From NCBI GenBank assembly GCA_021776175.1, contig JAJFGJ010000030.1:1-64000 (forward strand): a stretch of DNA of 64,000 nt, read 5' to 3'. The stretch's first letter is position 1. Each line of letters opens with the position of its first letter. Of this stretch, positions 44,547 through 53,272 are shown one piece after another. The notes below the pieces were generated by a model. The model ran no database searches and had not been told where the DNA came from. It saw nothing but the letters and a program-made list of their open reading frames with translations. This DNA comes from Kiloniellaceae bacterium. Its GTDB lineage: Bacteria; Pseudomonadota; Alphaproteobacteria; Kiloniellales; J153. The translations under genes and the position numbers were made by a program.

Positions 44547-45242
44547 TCATTCCCTTCGGCGTAGCAGGTTGAGCCGGCACGGTTGATCGAAATAGAAAGC
44601 GCCATCGCGTTCCTCGGCATTGGCCTCGAAGGCGGCGCGCAATTCGTCCTCAAGGGATTCGACCTTCGGCCGGCGGCGTTCATCGACGGCGATCACATGA
44701 TCGCGAAAATGCGCGAAGCTATCGTACTTGATGGGCGCCACATAAGTCAGTTCCCGTTCCGCCTCGAACAAGGGCCCCCGAGCCGCCGATCGCAAAGCCT
44801 CGTAAGCCTGGGCGCGGACCTGAGTTTCATCGTCGATCAGGCGGCCGGCCCTGAAACTGGAACCATCGGCGATGGGTTCGGAAATATACAGGACGCCGCC
44901 CGGTTTCAGGACCCGCGCGGCCTCCTCGAACGCCTTGATGTGAAGCTCGCCCGGCACGTGGTGCAGGGAGTTGAAGAAGACCGCGACATCGGCCGAGCTA
45001 TCGTCCAAGGGTAGGTCCTGCGCCCCGGCCTGCTTGTATTCCTCACCGCCGGCGGGCTCCGCCGCCCGCGCGCGCTCCACTTGGTTTGGCGAGGGCTCGA
45101 TGCCCGTGACCCGCGCCCCCAAGCGCGTCATCAAACGCACCAGCCCGCCATCGCCGCAGCCAATATCAACGACCCGCGCGCCCTTGAGAGTCAGAGTCTC
45201 CTCGATAACGTCTTTATGCTTACGATGTGTTGGTACGGACAT
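44547..45242 (-). CDS. class I SAM-dependent methyltransferase
   Basis: The 231-residue protein has motif I RVVDIGCGDGGLVRLMTRLG, post-I VTGIEPSPNQVERARA, AVFFNSLHHVPGELHIKAFE and EAARVLKPGGVLYISEPIAD, a methyltransferase-11-type sequence. The substrate is unknown. It is first in a two-gene unit with the 116-residue protein. Confidence 0.85.
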   Translation of the reverse strand: MSVPTHRKHKDVIEETLTLKGARVVDIGCGDGGLVRLMTRLGARVTGIEPSPNQVERARAAEPAGGEEYKQAGAQDLPLDDSSADVAVFFNSLHHVPGELHIKAFEEAARVLKPGGVLYISEPIADGSSFRAGRLIDDETQVRAQAYEALRSAARGPLFEAERELTYVAPIKYDSFAHFRDHVIAVDERRRPKVESLEDELRAAFEANAEERDGAFYFDQPCRLNLLRRRE

Positions 45243-45261
45243 GTGTGAACTCGACTAAAAT

Positions 45262-45754
45262 TTTCACCACGAAGACGCGAAGACTCTAAGGAACGCGAAG
45301 AAGCAAGAGGCACTATTCACCGGATCAGTCGTTTAATGCCATCCTTTATCAGGGGTACATTGAAATTTATCAGGAACCCGAGTTCCTTATCAGCCAATTT
45401 CAGATAAGTGAGTAGCTGAGCGTCATAAACCGGGAGCATATTTACGACCGCCTTGAGTTCTAAAACAATCCGGTCCTCGACCAGGAGGTCCAAGCGTAGC
45501 CCCGATTCTATCTGCATTCCGCCATAAGTGACGGGTACGGCGATCTGCTTTTGAACCTGGATATTCCTGCTCTCAAACTCCCGGACCATACAGGCTTGAT
45601 AGACCGATTCGAGCAATCCCGGACCAAGCGTTGAATGCACCTTGAATGCAGAATCAACAATGCTCGAAGCTAATCGTTCGGTCTCGTCTGCTAACCGTCT
45701 CATGTGAGGAACCCTTCGGGGCTTCTTAGCGTCTTTGCGTCTTGGTGGTGAAAC
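45262..45754. mobile_element. inverted-repeat-bounded unit carrying a GxxExxY gene
   Basis: The left end TTTCACCACGAAGACGCGAA (45262-) and right end GCGTCTTGGTGGTGAAAC (to 45754) are inverted copies, about 30 bp with a few mismatches, enclosing only the GxxExxY gene. The solo palindrome at 40664-40767 looks like the same ends without cargo. Confidence 0.6.
45317..45703 (-). CDS. GxxExxY-family protein
   Basis: The 128-residue protein contains the naming motif GPGLLESVYQACMVREFESR, then VQKQIAVPVTYGG, LRLDLLVEDRIVLELKAVVN and LGFLINFNVPLIKDGIKRLI. The D(x)n-E-x-K (DLLVEDRIVLELK) core resembles PD-(D/E)XK nuclease-like folds, which is my inference. The family is uncharacterised and often multicopy. 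Confidence 0.88.
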   Translation of the reverse strand: MRRLADETERLASSIVDSAFKVHSTLGPGLLESVYQACMVREFESRNIQVQKQIAVPVTYGGMQIESGLRLDLLVEDRIVLELKAVVNMLPVYDAQLLTYLKLADKELGFLINFNVPLIKDGIKRLIR

Positions 45755-45822
45755 AACTTAATACGACATCGATCAGTCTGCCCGCTCTTGCAGGGGCGTG
45801 GCAATCGGTTAGGCTCGGTGCC

Positions 45823-46995
45823 ATGACCGACTTTAGCGAGAGTGATTTTCCGGAGATACGCCAGGGCGTTCGGGCCCTGTGCGCGGACTTTCCGGGGGCC
45901 TATTGGCGGGCGCTGGACCGGGACCGAGCCTATCCCAAGGCCTTCGTCGAGGCCTTGACCCAGGCCGGCTATCTGGCCGCCCTGATCCCGGAAGAATACG
46001 GCGGCAGCGGCTTGCCGCTTTCCGCCGCCGCCGCGATCCTGGAAGAGGTCCACGCCAGCGGCGGCAACGGCGGCGCCTGCCACGCGCAGATGTACACCAT
46101 GGGCACCATCCTGCGTCACGGCAGCGAGGCGCAAAAGAAAGAATGGCTGCCGGAAATCGCCGCCGGGCGCTTACGGCTTCAAGCCTTCGGCGTAAGCGAG
46201 CCTTCCAGCGGCACGGATACCCTGAGCCTCACCACCACGGCGCGGCGCGAGGGCGGCCATTATATCGCCAACGGGCAGAAGGTCTGGACCAGCCGGGCCG
46301 AATACTCCGACCTCATGCTGTTGCTGGCGCGCACCACGGCCAAGGAGGAGGTCAAGCACAAGGGCGAGGGACTCTCGGTCTTCGTGGTCGACCTGCGCGA
46401 GGCGACGCGGGGAGAGAATCCGCCGGTGACGATCCGGCCCATACGCACCATGATCAACCATGCCACGACCGAGGTCTTTATCGACAATCTGCGGGTCCCG
46501 GCCGAAAACCTGATCGGCGAGGAAGGACGCGGCTTCCGCCACGTTCTGGACGGCATGAACGCGGAACGCATCCTGATCGCCGCCGAGTGCCTGGGCGACG
46601 CGCGCTGGTTCGTCGACACGGCGCGCGTCTACGCCTGCGAGCGCCGGGTCTTCGGCCGCGCCATAGGTCAGAATCAAGGCATCCAGTTTCCCATCGCCCG
46701 CGCTTACGCCCAGGCCCAGGCAGCGGCCCTCATGGTACGCCAGGCAGCGACCTTGTTCGAGGCCGGCCAGCCCTGCGGCGCCGAGGCCAACATGGCCAAG
46801 ATGCTGGCGTCGGAAGCCTCCTGGGCGGCGGCGGAAGCCTGCCTGCAAACCCACGGCGGCTACGGTTTCGCGGAAGAATACGATGTCGAGCGCAAATACC
46901 GCGAGGCGCGCCTCTATCAAGTCGCGCCGATCTCCACCAACCTCATCCTGGCCCATATCGCCGAGCACGTGCTCGGCATGCCCCGGTCGTACTAG
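45823..46995 (+). CDS. acyl-CoA dehydrogenase family protein
   Basis: Start at ATG 45823 (MTDFSESDFPEIRQGVRALC), 390 residues. Typical ACAD order: ALIPEEYGGSGLPLSAAAAI, FGVSEPSSGTDTLSLTTTAR (FAD/substrate), NGQKVWTSRAEYSDL, FGRAIGQNQGIQFPIARAYA, and QTHGGYGFAEEYDVERKYRE. Where many ACADs have the catalytic Glu in IYEGT, this one reads LYQVAPIST, so the base may lie elsewhere or chemistry may differ. It stands upstream of CaiB and MaoC-like genes, a set seen in branched dicarboxyl-CoA degradation. Confidence 0.9.
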   Translation: MTDFSESDFPEIRQGVRALCADFPGAYWRALDRDRAYPKAFVEALTQAGYLAALIPEEYGGSGLPLSAAAAILEEVHASGGNGGACHAQMYTMGTILRHGSEAQKKEWLPEIAAGRLRLQAFGVSEPSSGTDTLSLTTTARREGGHYIANGQKVWTSRAEYSDLMLLLARTTAKEEVKHKGEGLSVFVVDLREATRGENPPVTIRPIRTMINHATTEVFIDNLRVPAENLIGEEGRGFRHVLDGMNAERILIAAECLGDARWFVDTARVYACERRVFGRAIGQNQGIQFPIARAYAQAQAAALMVRQAATLFEAGQPCGAEANMAKMLASEASWAAAEACLQTHGGYGFAEEYDVERKYREARLYQVAPISTNLILAHIAEHVLGMPRSY

Positions 46996-47324
46996 GCGAT
47001 AGCGTGCGCGCAGACTTTGGAAGAAAAGGCGATGATCGAGCGACTCGTTTTCGTGTCATTGCCGGACTTGATCCGGCAATCCATCGCGGTTGCGAGTCTC
47101 GGTCATGGATGAACCCTCGGGTCACGCCCAAGGGTAACGGATGAGAAAATGGATTTAGGTGTGGAACCTGCATGGACCGGCGTACCCCCCACCCTATCCC
47201 TCCCCCTCAAGGGGGGAGAGGATAGCGGCGAGGCACTCCCTCTTCCCCCTCCCCCCTTGAGGGGGAGGGCCGGGGTGGGGGGACCTTCGTGCCACCGCTC
47301 CGCTACGTATTAGGATCGCGAGCC
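46996..47324. other. 330-bp intergenic region with two repeats
   Basis: It holds an ATTGCCGGA/TCCGGCAAT hairpin (47058-47080) and the C/G-rich palindromic repeat (47184-47283). No gene. Confidence 0.6.
47184..47283. repeat. dispersed C/G-rich palindromic repeat, core-only copy
   Basis: CCCCCCACCCTATCCCTCCC at the left and GGGGGAGGGCCGGGGTGGGG at the right form an imperfect hairpin. It matches the core of the elements at 3681-3958 and 51237-51455. Confidence 0.7.
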
Positions 47325-48446
47325 GTGAGCAAACCCCTCGAAGGCCTTCTCATCGTGTCCCTGGAACAAGCCGTCGCCGCGCCCTATTGCGCGTCGCGCC
47401 TGGCCGACGCGGGCGCGCGGGTGATTAAGGTCGAGCGGCCGGAGGGCGATTTCGCGCGCGGTTACGACCGCGTCGCCAAGGGCCAGAGCGCGTACTTCGT
47501 GTGGCTCAACCGGGGCAAGGAATCCATCGCCCTCAACTTCAAGGATGCGGGCGACAAGGCCTTGCTGACCGCCTTGATCGCGCGCGCGGATATTTTCATT
47601 CAAAACCTCGCGCCCGGCGCGGCGGCGCGCGCGGGCTTCGGCAGCGCCGAACTGCGCGCCCGGCACCCGCGCCTCATCACCATCGACATCAGCGGCTATG
47701 GCGAAGACGGACCCTACGCCAAGATGAAGGCCTACGATCTTCTGGTGCAGGCCGAAACCGGCCTGGCGGCGGTGACCGGCAGGCCCGAGGGACCGGGCCG
47801 GGTCGGCGTTTCGGTCTGCGATATAGGGGCCGGCATGTACGCCTACATGGCGGCGCTGGAAGCCCTGATCGAACGAGGCATAACCGGCAAGGGACGCGGC
47901 ATCGCGGTGTCCTTGTTCGATGCCCTGGCCGATTGGATGAACGTGCCCTATCTGTATCAGGTCTATGGTGGCCAAGCGCCCGCGCGGGTCGGCCTCAATC
48001 ACCCTAGCATCGCGCCTTACGGCGTCTACGCGGCCGGCGACGGTGGCGAGGTCGTGATCTCGATACAGAACGAGCGCGAATGGGTCCGTCTCTGCGCCGA
48101 AGTGTTCCAGCGCCCCGATATGGCCAGCGACCCGCGTTTCGCGGATAACCCGGTGCGGGTAACCAACCGCCCTGCCCTGGACGCGGAGATCGCGGCCGCC
48201 CTAGCGCCCCTGACCCGCGCCCAATTGATCGAACGTCTGCGGGCCGCCGACATCGCCTATGGCGCCGTGAACTCCATCGCCGATCTGGCCGCGCACCCGC
48301 AGCTACGCCGGATCGCGGTGGAAACCGCGGGCGGCACCGTCGAGGTCATCGCCCCCCCGGCGCGCGGCGGGGAAACCGTAACCTATGGCCCGGTGCCCGC
48401 GCTCGACCAACACGGCGCGGCGATCCGGCGGGAGTTCGCGACATGA
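47325..48446 (+). CDS. CaiB/BaiF family CoA-transferase
   Basis: The 373-residue protein starts at GTG 47325. It has the family-III CoA-transferase landmarks: LEGLLIVSLEQAVAAPYCAS, RLADAGARVIKVERPEGDFA, YFVWLNRGKESIALNFK, ITIDISGYGEDGPYAKMKAY, and the catalytic Asp in GVSVCDIGAGMYAYMAALEA. It moves CoA between carboxylic acids without free acid release. Its end overlaps the MaoC-like gene by 4 bp (ATGA). Confidence 0.92.
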   Translation: MSKPLEGLLIVSLEQAVAAPYCASRLADAGARVIKVERPEGDFARGYDRVAKGQSAYFVWLNRGKESIALNFKDAGDKALLTALIARADIFIQNLAPGAAARAGFGSAELRARHPRLITIDISGYGEDGPYAKMKAYDLLVQAETGLAAVTGRPEGPGRVGVSVCDIGAGMYAYMAALEALIERGITGKGRGIAVSLFDALADWMNVPYLYQVYGGQAPARVGLNHPSIAPYGVYAAGDGGEVVISIQNEREWVRLCAEVFQRPDMASDPRFADNPVRVTNRPALDAEIAAALAPLTRAQLIERLRAADIAYGAVNSIADLAAHPQLRRIAVETAGGTVEVIAPPARGGETVTYGPVPALDQHGAAIRREFAT

Positions 48447-49300
48447 CCACGCAAGACGAAATGAAAGCTTGGCAAGATTGGGTCGGGCGCGAGCATAGCC
48501 TGGAGGATACCATCGACCTGGGCCGCGCCCGCGCCTTGCAGGCAAGCCTGGACGATAAAGGCGCGGCCCTGAACCCTGGCGACGCTCTGCCGCCTCTGTG
48601 GCACTGGATGTATTTCTGGTCGGCCACGCCGGGGTCGGCCCTGGGCCCCGATGGTCACGCGGCGCGCGGCGGCTTTCTGCCGCCGATCGACCTGCCCCGG
48701 CGCATGTGGGCGGGCAGCCGTGTCAGCTTTCTCCACCCCCTGCCCCTGGGCGTGGCGGCCACGCGCAAATCAAGCATAACCGGTATCCGCTTTAAGGAGG
48801 GACGCAGTGGACAACTCGCCTTCGTGACGGTGCGTCACGAGGTCAGCGCGCAAGGCACGCTGTGTATCGCCGACGAACAGGATATCGCGTACCGCGAAGC
48901 CGCGAAGACGGGCGAGGAATCTCCGCCCGGCGAGGACGCGCCTCGGGACGCGGCCTGGGCCCGCGAGATCCATCCCGACCCGGTCTTGTTGTTCCGCTAT
49001 TCGGCCCTGACCTTCAACGGCCACCGCATTCACTACGACCAACCCTATGCCACGGGGGTCGAAGGGTATCCCGGCCTGATCGTGCATGGGCCGCTCCTCG
49101 CCACCCTCATGGTCGAACTGGCGCGCGCCGCGCGGCCGGATACAAGTATCGCAAGTTTCCAGTTCCGCGCCCTAAGCCCGATCTTCGACACCGCCCCCTT
49201 CACCGTGGCCGGAAGACCGGACGACGACGACGGCCAAGCCGCCGACCTCTGGATCGTCAACCCACAAGGCAAGCTCGCCATGCGCGGGCGGATCGGATAG
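48443..49300 (+). CDS. MaoC/HTD2-like hydratase, mesaconyl-C4-CoA hydratase type
   Basis: The 285-residue protein is translationally coupled to the CoA-transferase gene. It has an N-terminal FAS1-like dehydratase domain (PPLWHWMYFWSATPGSALGP, GGFLPPIDLPRRMWAGSRVS) and a C-terminal hotdog with the hydratase region FRYSALTFNGHRIHYDQPYA (Asn/His/Asp pattern) and EGYPGLIVHGPLLATLM. Relatives hydrate mesaconyl-C4-CoA. With the CoA-transferase and dehydrogenase this suggests C5-dicarboxylate (methylsuccinate, mesaconate or itaconate) breakdown. Confidence 0.82.
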   Translation: MTTQDEMKAWQDWVGREHSLEDTIDLGRARALQASLDDKGAALNPGDALPPLWHWMYFWSATPGSALGPDGHAARGGFLPPIDLPRRMWAGSRVSFLHPLPLGVAATRKSSITGIRFKEGRSGQLAFVTVRHEVSAQGTLCIADEQDIAYREAAKTGEESPPGEDAPRDAAWAREIHPDPVLLFRYSALTFNGHRIHYDQPYATGVEGYPGLIVHGPLLATLMVELARAARPDTSIASFQFRALSPIFDTAPFTVAGRPDDDDGQAADLWIVNPQGKLAMRGRIG

Positions 49301-49413
49301 GGGGCCGGTTAGGCTAAGGTCCGTGAAGTGCCAATACCAAACATAGGCCCTACCAACAAAAACTGCTTAGACATTAATATGGCTTAGCCAGTCGCTTAAT
49401 TATAGGGAATGGT

Positions 49414-50133
49414 ATGTCATCGAATCCGGTTAGTCATAAAGCAGTTCAACGAGGCTCCCCGCGCCAATGGATCGGTATAGTTGTGGTATATCTCTCTATC
49501 CCACTGGCTTTATTGGTGTGCGGAGGGGATTTCGGTTGGTGGCAGGCGTGGATCTATTCCCTGCTGATCGTTACCGCAGGCATAGGGGGGCACATTTGGG
49601 CGGAACAGCGGCATCCGGGCTTGATGGCCGAACGACAAAATATTGAGACTATCCAAGGCGCGAAAGCTTGGGACCAAGTGCTTGCTCCGCTGATGGCGCT
49701 GAGTCTTGGGTTCCCACTGGTCGTTGTGGCAGGGCTGGATCACCGCTATGGCTGGTCCCCCGAATTTCCGTTATGGCTCATCTTACTCGGCTTCATCTTG
49801 ATTTCGCTCGGATACGCTTTCGCTGTGTGGGCATTGGCAGAGAACCGCTTTTTTTCCAGCGTGGTGCGTATTCAGACGGATCGCGGGCATGTGGTGTGTG
49901 ACAGTGGCCCATACCGGATCGTGCGGCATCCGGGCTATGCAGGAAATATTCCGCCACTGCTGGGTATTGTGCTGGCCTTAGGCTCGGCGTGGACACTTAT
50001 TCCAGCTGCAGTGGCGTTGATCATCGCGGTGATCAGAACCGCACTGGAAGACCAGACACTACAGGAAGAGTTGCCGGGTTATCGAGACTATGCGCAGCGC
50101 GTGCGCTATCGGTTAATTCCGGGGATGTACTGA
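49414..50133 (+). CDS. isoprenylcysteine carboxyl methyltransferase / phospholipid methyltransferase-like membrane protein
   Basis: The 239-residue protein has about five to six hydrophobic segments (WIGIVVVYLSIPLALLVCGG, LWLILLGFILISLGYAFAVW, and others). The ICMT/PEMT SAM site is near the C-terminus: GPYRIVRHPGYAGNIPPLLG and LEDQTLQEELPGYRDYAQRV, ending RLIPGMY. Codon use is less GC-biased than neighbours. Substrate is probably a lipid or small molecule; unknown. Confidence 0.82.
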   Translation: MSSNPVSHKAVQRGSPRQWIGIVVVYLSIPLALLVCGGDFGWWQAWIYSLLIVTAGIGGHIWAEQRHPGLMAERQNIETIQGAKAWDQVLAPLMALSLGFPLVVVAGLDHRYGWSPEFPLWLILLGFILISLGYAFAVWALAENRFFSSVVRIQTDRGHVVCDSGPYRIVRHPGYAGNIPPLLGIVLALGSAWTLIPAAVALIIAVIRTALEDQTLQEELPGYRDYAQRVRYRLIPGMY

Positions 50134-50391
50134 AGGGCCTCGCCTCTGCGATTTGTTGGTTTCTTTGAGCATTAGGCGAACCCTGGTCTGTTATACTGAG
50201 CACTCGGTCCACAACAATGCCCTGAACAAAGAGAGTCTATCCCAATGGTATGGCTCTAGCTGCCGCCCTATCGGTCAGGTAATTGTGACGCGATGATTGC
50301 TTCGGGTCAAAAGCGGACCTTCTTGAAACCGGTCGGCTGCCGCGGACCGACTTCGCTTGACGGCGGGGGGCGAGTAACGCTCAATGAGCGC

Positions 50392-50778
50392 ATGAGCGAA
50401 ACAAATCACGATATCCTCGGCTTGGTCGCGAGTGGCGACACGGCTGGGCTTCAAGCGGCCCTGGTAGCGGGCGGCGATGCCATGGCACGCGGCTCCTGGG
50501 GGGTGAGCGCGCTCATGCGCGCCGCCGCCCTGGGTAACCGGGATGCGGTCGATCTGCTGCTGGAACACGGCGCCGAGGCGGACCGGAGCAGCGATGCCGG
50601 GAATACCGCCCTCATGGCCGCCGCCGCGCGCGGCCACCTGGAAATCGTCGCCCGCCTGCTCGACGCCGGCGGCGACCCGGTCCATCAAAACAAGTGGGGC
50701 GTTTCCGCCTACGACTGGGCCAAGTGGCCAAGCAACGGGACCGAGATCGAGCAACTGATGCAGGCCCAAGGCGCGTGA
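50392..50778 (+). CDS. ankyrin-repeat protein
   Basis: From ATG 50392, 128 residues make about three ankyrin repeats: LVASGDTAGLQAALVAGGDA, SALMRAAALGNRDAVDLLLE and TALMAAAARGHLEIVARLLD. No signal peptide, so cytoplasmic. It is 10 bp upstream of a GFA gene and probably co-transcribed. The partner is unknown. Confidence 0.8.
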   Translation: MSETNHDILGLVASGDTAGLQAALVAGGDAMARGSWGVSALMRAAALGNRDAVDLLLEHGAEADRSSDAGNTALMAAAARGHLEIVARLLDAGGDPVHQNKWGVSAYDWAKWPSNGTEIEQLMQAQGA

Positions 50779-50788
50779 AGAGGGCGAA

Positions 50789-51184
50789 ATGAAAATCAAC
50801 GGCGGGTGTCACTGCGGCCATATCGCCTATGAGGCCGAGATTGATCCGGCGCAGGTCATCGTCTGCCACTGCACGGATTGCCAGACCCTCTCCGGCACGC
50901 CCTTTCGCACCGTCGCCTTCGCCCCGGAAGACAGCTTCAAGCTGACTTCGGGGACCCTCAAGGTTTACGTCAAGATCGCCGACAGCGGTAACGAGCGCGA
51001 GCAGACATTTTGCCCGGAGTGCGGCTCGCCGATCTATTCCGCGCCCCACGGCGGCGATTCCAGAAGTCTTGGAATCCGGGTCGGAACGGTCAAGCAGCGC
51101 GATGAACTGGTGCCGAAGACGAAATACTTCGGTAAATCGGCACAAACCTGGCTGGGCGTTCTGGAATCCTTGCCCGAGGCCTAG
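50789..51184 (+). CDS. GFA/CENP-V-type zinc protein (second)
   Basis: The 131-residue protein has INGGCHCGHIAYEAE, VCHCTDCQTLSGTPF and FCPECGSPIYSAP, the full zinc-binding set of the family. It is distinct in sequence from the copy at 7994-8416. It follows the ankyrin gene in a likely two-gene operon. Substrate unassigned. Confidence 0.88.
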   Translation: MKINGGCHCGHIAYEAEIDPAQVIVCHCTDCQTLSGTPFRTVAFAPEDSFKLTSGTLKVYVKIADSGNEREQTFCPECGSPIYSAPHGGDSRSLGIRVGTVKQRDELVPKTKYFGKSAQTWLGVLESLPEA

Positions 51185-51236
51185 GAGTCCCTCCGCGGGC
51201 AACTTCCACAGTGTCATTGCCGGACCCGATCCACGG

Positions 51237-51455
51237 GTGTCCGGTTTAATTATTCGGACGTGCAGCATGGCGTTACCGGCATGAAAATCGCACGTCCCCG
51301 GGCACTGGAAAGACTTGGCAAGTCTGTCACCCCCACCCCAACCCTCCCCCGTCGAGGGGGAGGGAGTAAGGGGAAGCGCCTTGTTTTTATTCCCTCCCCC
51401 CTTGAGGGGGAGGGTTAGGGTGGGGGGGCTTGGGCGCCGGGACCGGCACGGAAAT
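51237..51455. repeat. dispersed C/G-rich palindromic repeat, copy 2
   Basis: It matches copy 1 (3681-3958) closely from GGTGTCCGGTTTAATTATT through GGGCACTGGAAAGACTTGGC and the C/G-rich hairpin to GGGCGCCGGGA. The right terminal inverted repeat seen in copy 1 is absent. Confidence 0.75.
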
Positions 51456-51460
51456 GGTCA

Positions 51461-52072
51461 CTAAGACCTCGGAGAGTTGATTCTGCGCAGCTCGGCTCGC
51501 GCGGCGCGCCGGCGGTCCTTGAACAGGGTGCGGTAAACCTTGACCCGGTAGGGGCCGCTCAGGGTTGGGGTGTTGGAGTGATAGTTCCCGACCGCCCGGG
51601 TCCAGGATCCCCAGGTATCCTTGAAGGCGGCCAGGATACGCGCCGCCGCCTCGGTGTTCGTGGCCGGGTCGAAAGCCGCCTCCAGGCTGTCGAAAGCCTC
51701 CGGGTGATAGTACAGATTGATCTGCATGCAGCCGACGTCGATGTTGGCGACGCCACGCGCCCGAAGGACCTCGACCTCGGCCATGGCCGCCCGCTTGCTA
51801 GGCAGATATCGCCCCCGCCCCTCGGCCATCACGGTCCAGGGCCAGGCAAGAACTTCCCCTTCCGCTTTACGGTAGCGCCCGGTCTCGACCTTGGCGATGG
51901 CCCGCAATAAGCCCCACGGCAAGCGGTGGTTCCGCTCGGCCAGGGCCGCGTGACTGGCGCAAAGCGCCCAGGGGGACAGGGCTCCGCCGGCACCGGCCGG
52001 CGCGGACGCGCCCAGCCAGGAAAACGCGGCGGTAAGAATCCAAACGGCCAAGGGTATCGCGCGTATCTGCAT
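51461..52072 (-). CDS. lytic transglycosylase (SLT family)
   Basis: From ATG 52072, 203 residues: signal peptide MQIRAIPLAVWILTAAFSWL...APAGAGG, then the SLT fold with LPWGLLRAIAKVETGR (catalytic Glu63), MAEGRGRYLPSKRAAMAEVE, NIDVGCMQINLYYHPEAF and WTRAVGNYHSNTP. It cleaves peptidoglycan in the periplasm. Unaccompanied by secretion-system genes here. A TTG ten codons upstream would put charged residues before the signal and is less likely. Confidence 0.88.
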   Translation of the reverse strand: MQIRAIPLAVWILTAAFSWLGASAPAGAGGALSPWALCASHAALAERNHRLPWGLLRAIAKVETGRYRKAEGEVLAWPWTVMAEGRGRYLPSKRAAMAEVEVLRARGVANIDVGCMQINLYYHPEAFDSLEAAFDPATNTEAAARILAAFKDTWGSWTRAVGNYHSNTPTLSGPYRVKVYRTLFKDRRRAARAELRRINSPRS

Positions 52073-52470
52073 CGCTCCAATTCGATGCAGATGCCGTGCC
52101 AAGAACCGCGGGCCGCCTGCCGGGGCTTGTCACAGAAAGAACACGCCCCCAAGACCGGCGTTTGTGTATCCGACAGGGTGCCATGATGCGGGCCGCCGCG
52201 TTAACGCGCGCTCGCCCAGCGGCTGGAAACAAGTTGCAATGCCAAACACTTGGCCATAGGTATCCGCAGCGGAACCGGGCCGGAATTAACTATGAGACAA
52301 TTTTTGTTAAAATTTTGCCGGGCCGAAACGGCGGAAATCCTAGAATCCTGAAATGATCCATTAACTTATTTATGGTCCTATCGTTACAACCGGTAAGACG
52401 GCGGAACGGCGGCCTCGGCCCCCTTCGCGCCAGATCGGAAAACCGGGCCAGAGTGCGGAGTAAGATTGTG
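52073..52470. other. 400-bp divergent promoter region
   Basis: It separates the lytic transglycosylase (-) and MlaC (+) genes. AT-rich sequence near 52278-52320 and 52355-52382 is the likeliest promoter area. No gene seen. Confidence 0.4.
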
Positions 52471-53250
52471 ATGTGGGACAGGGCTTTTACGCCAAGTCGT
52501 AAAATACTGATAGTCGCCGCCATGGCCTGCGGACTTAGCCTGGGCGCCAGCTTCGCGCCCGCTAGCGCCGAGGCCGGCGAAGCGCGATTCGAAATCCTCC
52601 CGGCGTCCTCGGATCCGCAGCAGGCAGCGGCCCGCATGGTTCAGGATTTGGGCCTGCGGACGGCCGAGGCCCTGTCTTCATCGGAGGCGAAGCAGCCGGC
52701 CCAGCGGCGCATCCTTATTCGCCAGCTGGTGAAGCAGGGTTTCAATCTGGAACTGACCTGCCAATTCGTCCTGGGCAAGTACTGGAAGCGCGCCAACTCC
52801 GCCCAGCGTGCGGAATTCATGGATCTCTTCACCGAATATCTCTTGAACAGCTATGCGCGTCACCTCACCGCCTTTCAGGCCGATACCTTGAGCATCGTCG
52901 CCAGCAACCCCGCCGGCGAAAGCGATATCCTGGTTGAAACCAAGGTCAACGGAACCGATGGCCAGGCGGCACCGGTCTGGCGTGTGCGTGCCGTCGATGG
53001 CGAGTACAAAATTATCGACGTCACGGTAGACGGGGTCAGCCTGGCCCTCACGCAGCGCCGGGAATTCGCCTCCGTCGTCAACCGGGTCGGGCTTGAAGGC
53101 CTGCTGAAATTGTTGCGCGACAAGCTGGAGACGCAGGCCAACGCGGCGACCGGCCTCCATAACGTCCAGCAGTCCCATGCCTCCCTCTTGGGCAGCATCC
53201 TTGCCTCGCCGAATGCCGGAGGGCTGAACCTCTTCGTCGCCGGAAACTAG
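52471..53250 (+). CDS. MlaC/Ttg2D-type phospholipid-binding protein
   Basis: From ATG 52471, 259 residues with signal peptide (SRKILIVAAMACGLSLGASF, ending ASAEA). The mature protein is MlaC-like: AARMVQDLGLRTAEALSSSE, TCQFVLGKYWKRANSAQRAE, FMDLFTEYLLNSYARHL, VRAVDGEYKIIDVTVDGVSL and a final QRREFASVVNRVGLEGLLKL. It shuttles phospholipid across the periplasm. Other mla genes are not adjacent. Confidence 0.88.
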   Translation: MWDRAFTPSRKILIVAAMACGLSLGASFAPASAEAGEARFEILPASSDPQQAAARMVQDLGLRTAEALSSSEAKQPAQRRILIRQLVKQGFNLELTCQFVLGKYWKRANSAQRAEFMDLFTEYLLNSYARHLTAFQADTLSIVASNPAGESDILVETKVNGTDGQAAPVWRVRAVDGEYKIIDVTVDGVSLALTQRREFASVVNRVGLEGLLKLLRDKLETQANAATGLHNVQQSHASLLGSILASPNAGGLNLFVAGN

Positions 53251-53272
53251 CGGCGCAATAGCCGTCCAGTAA

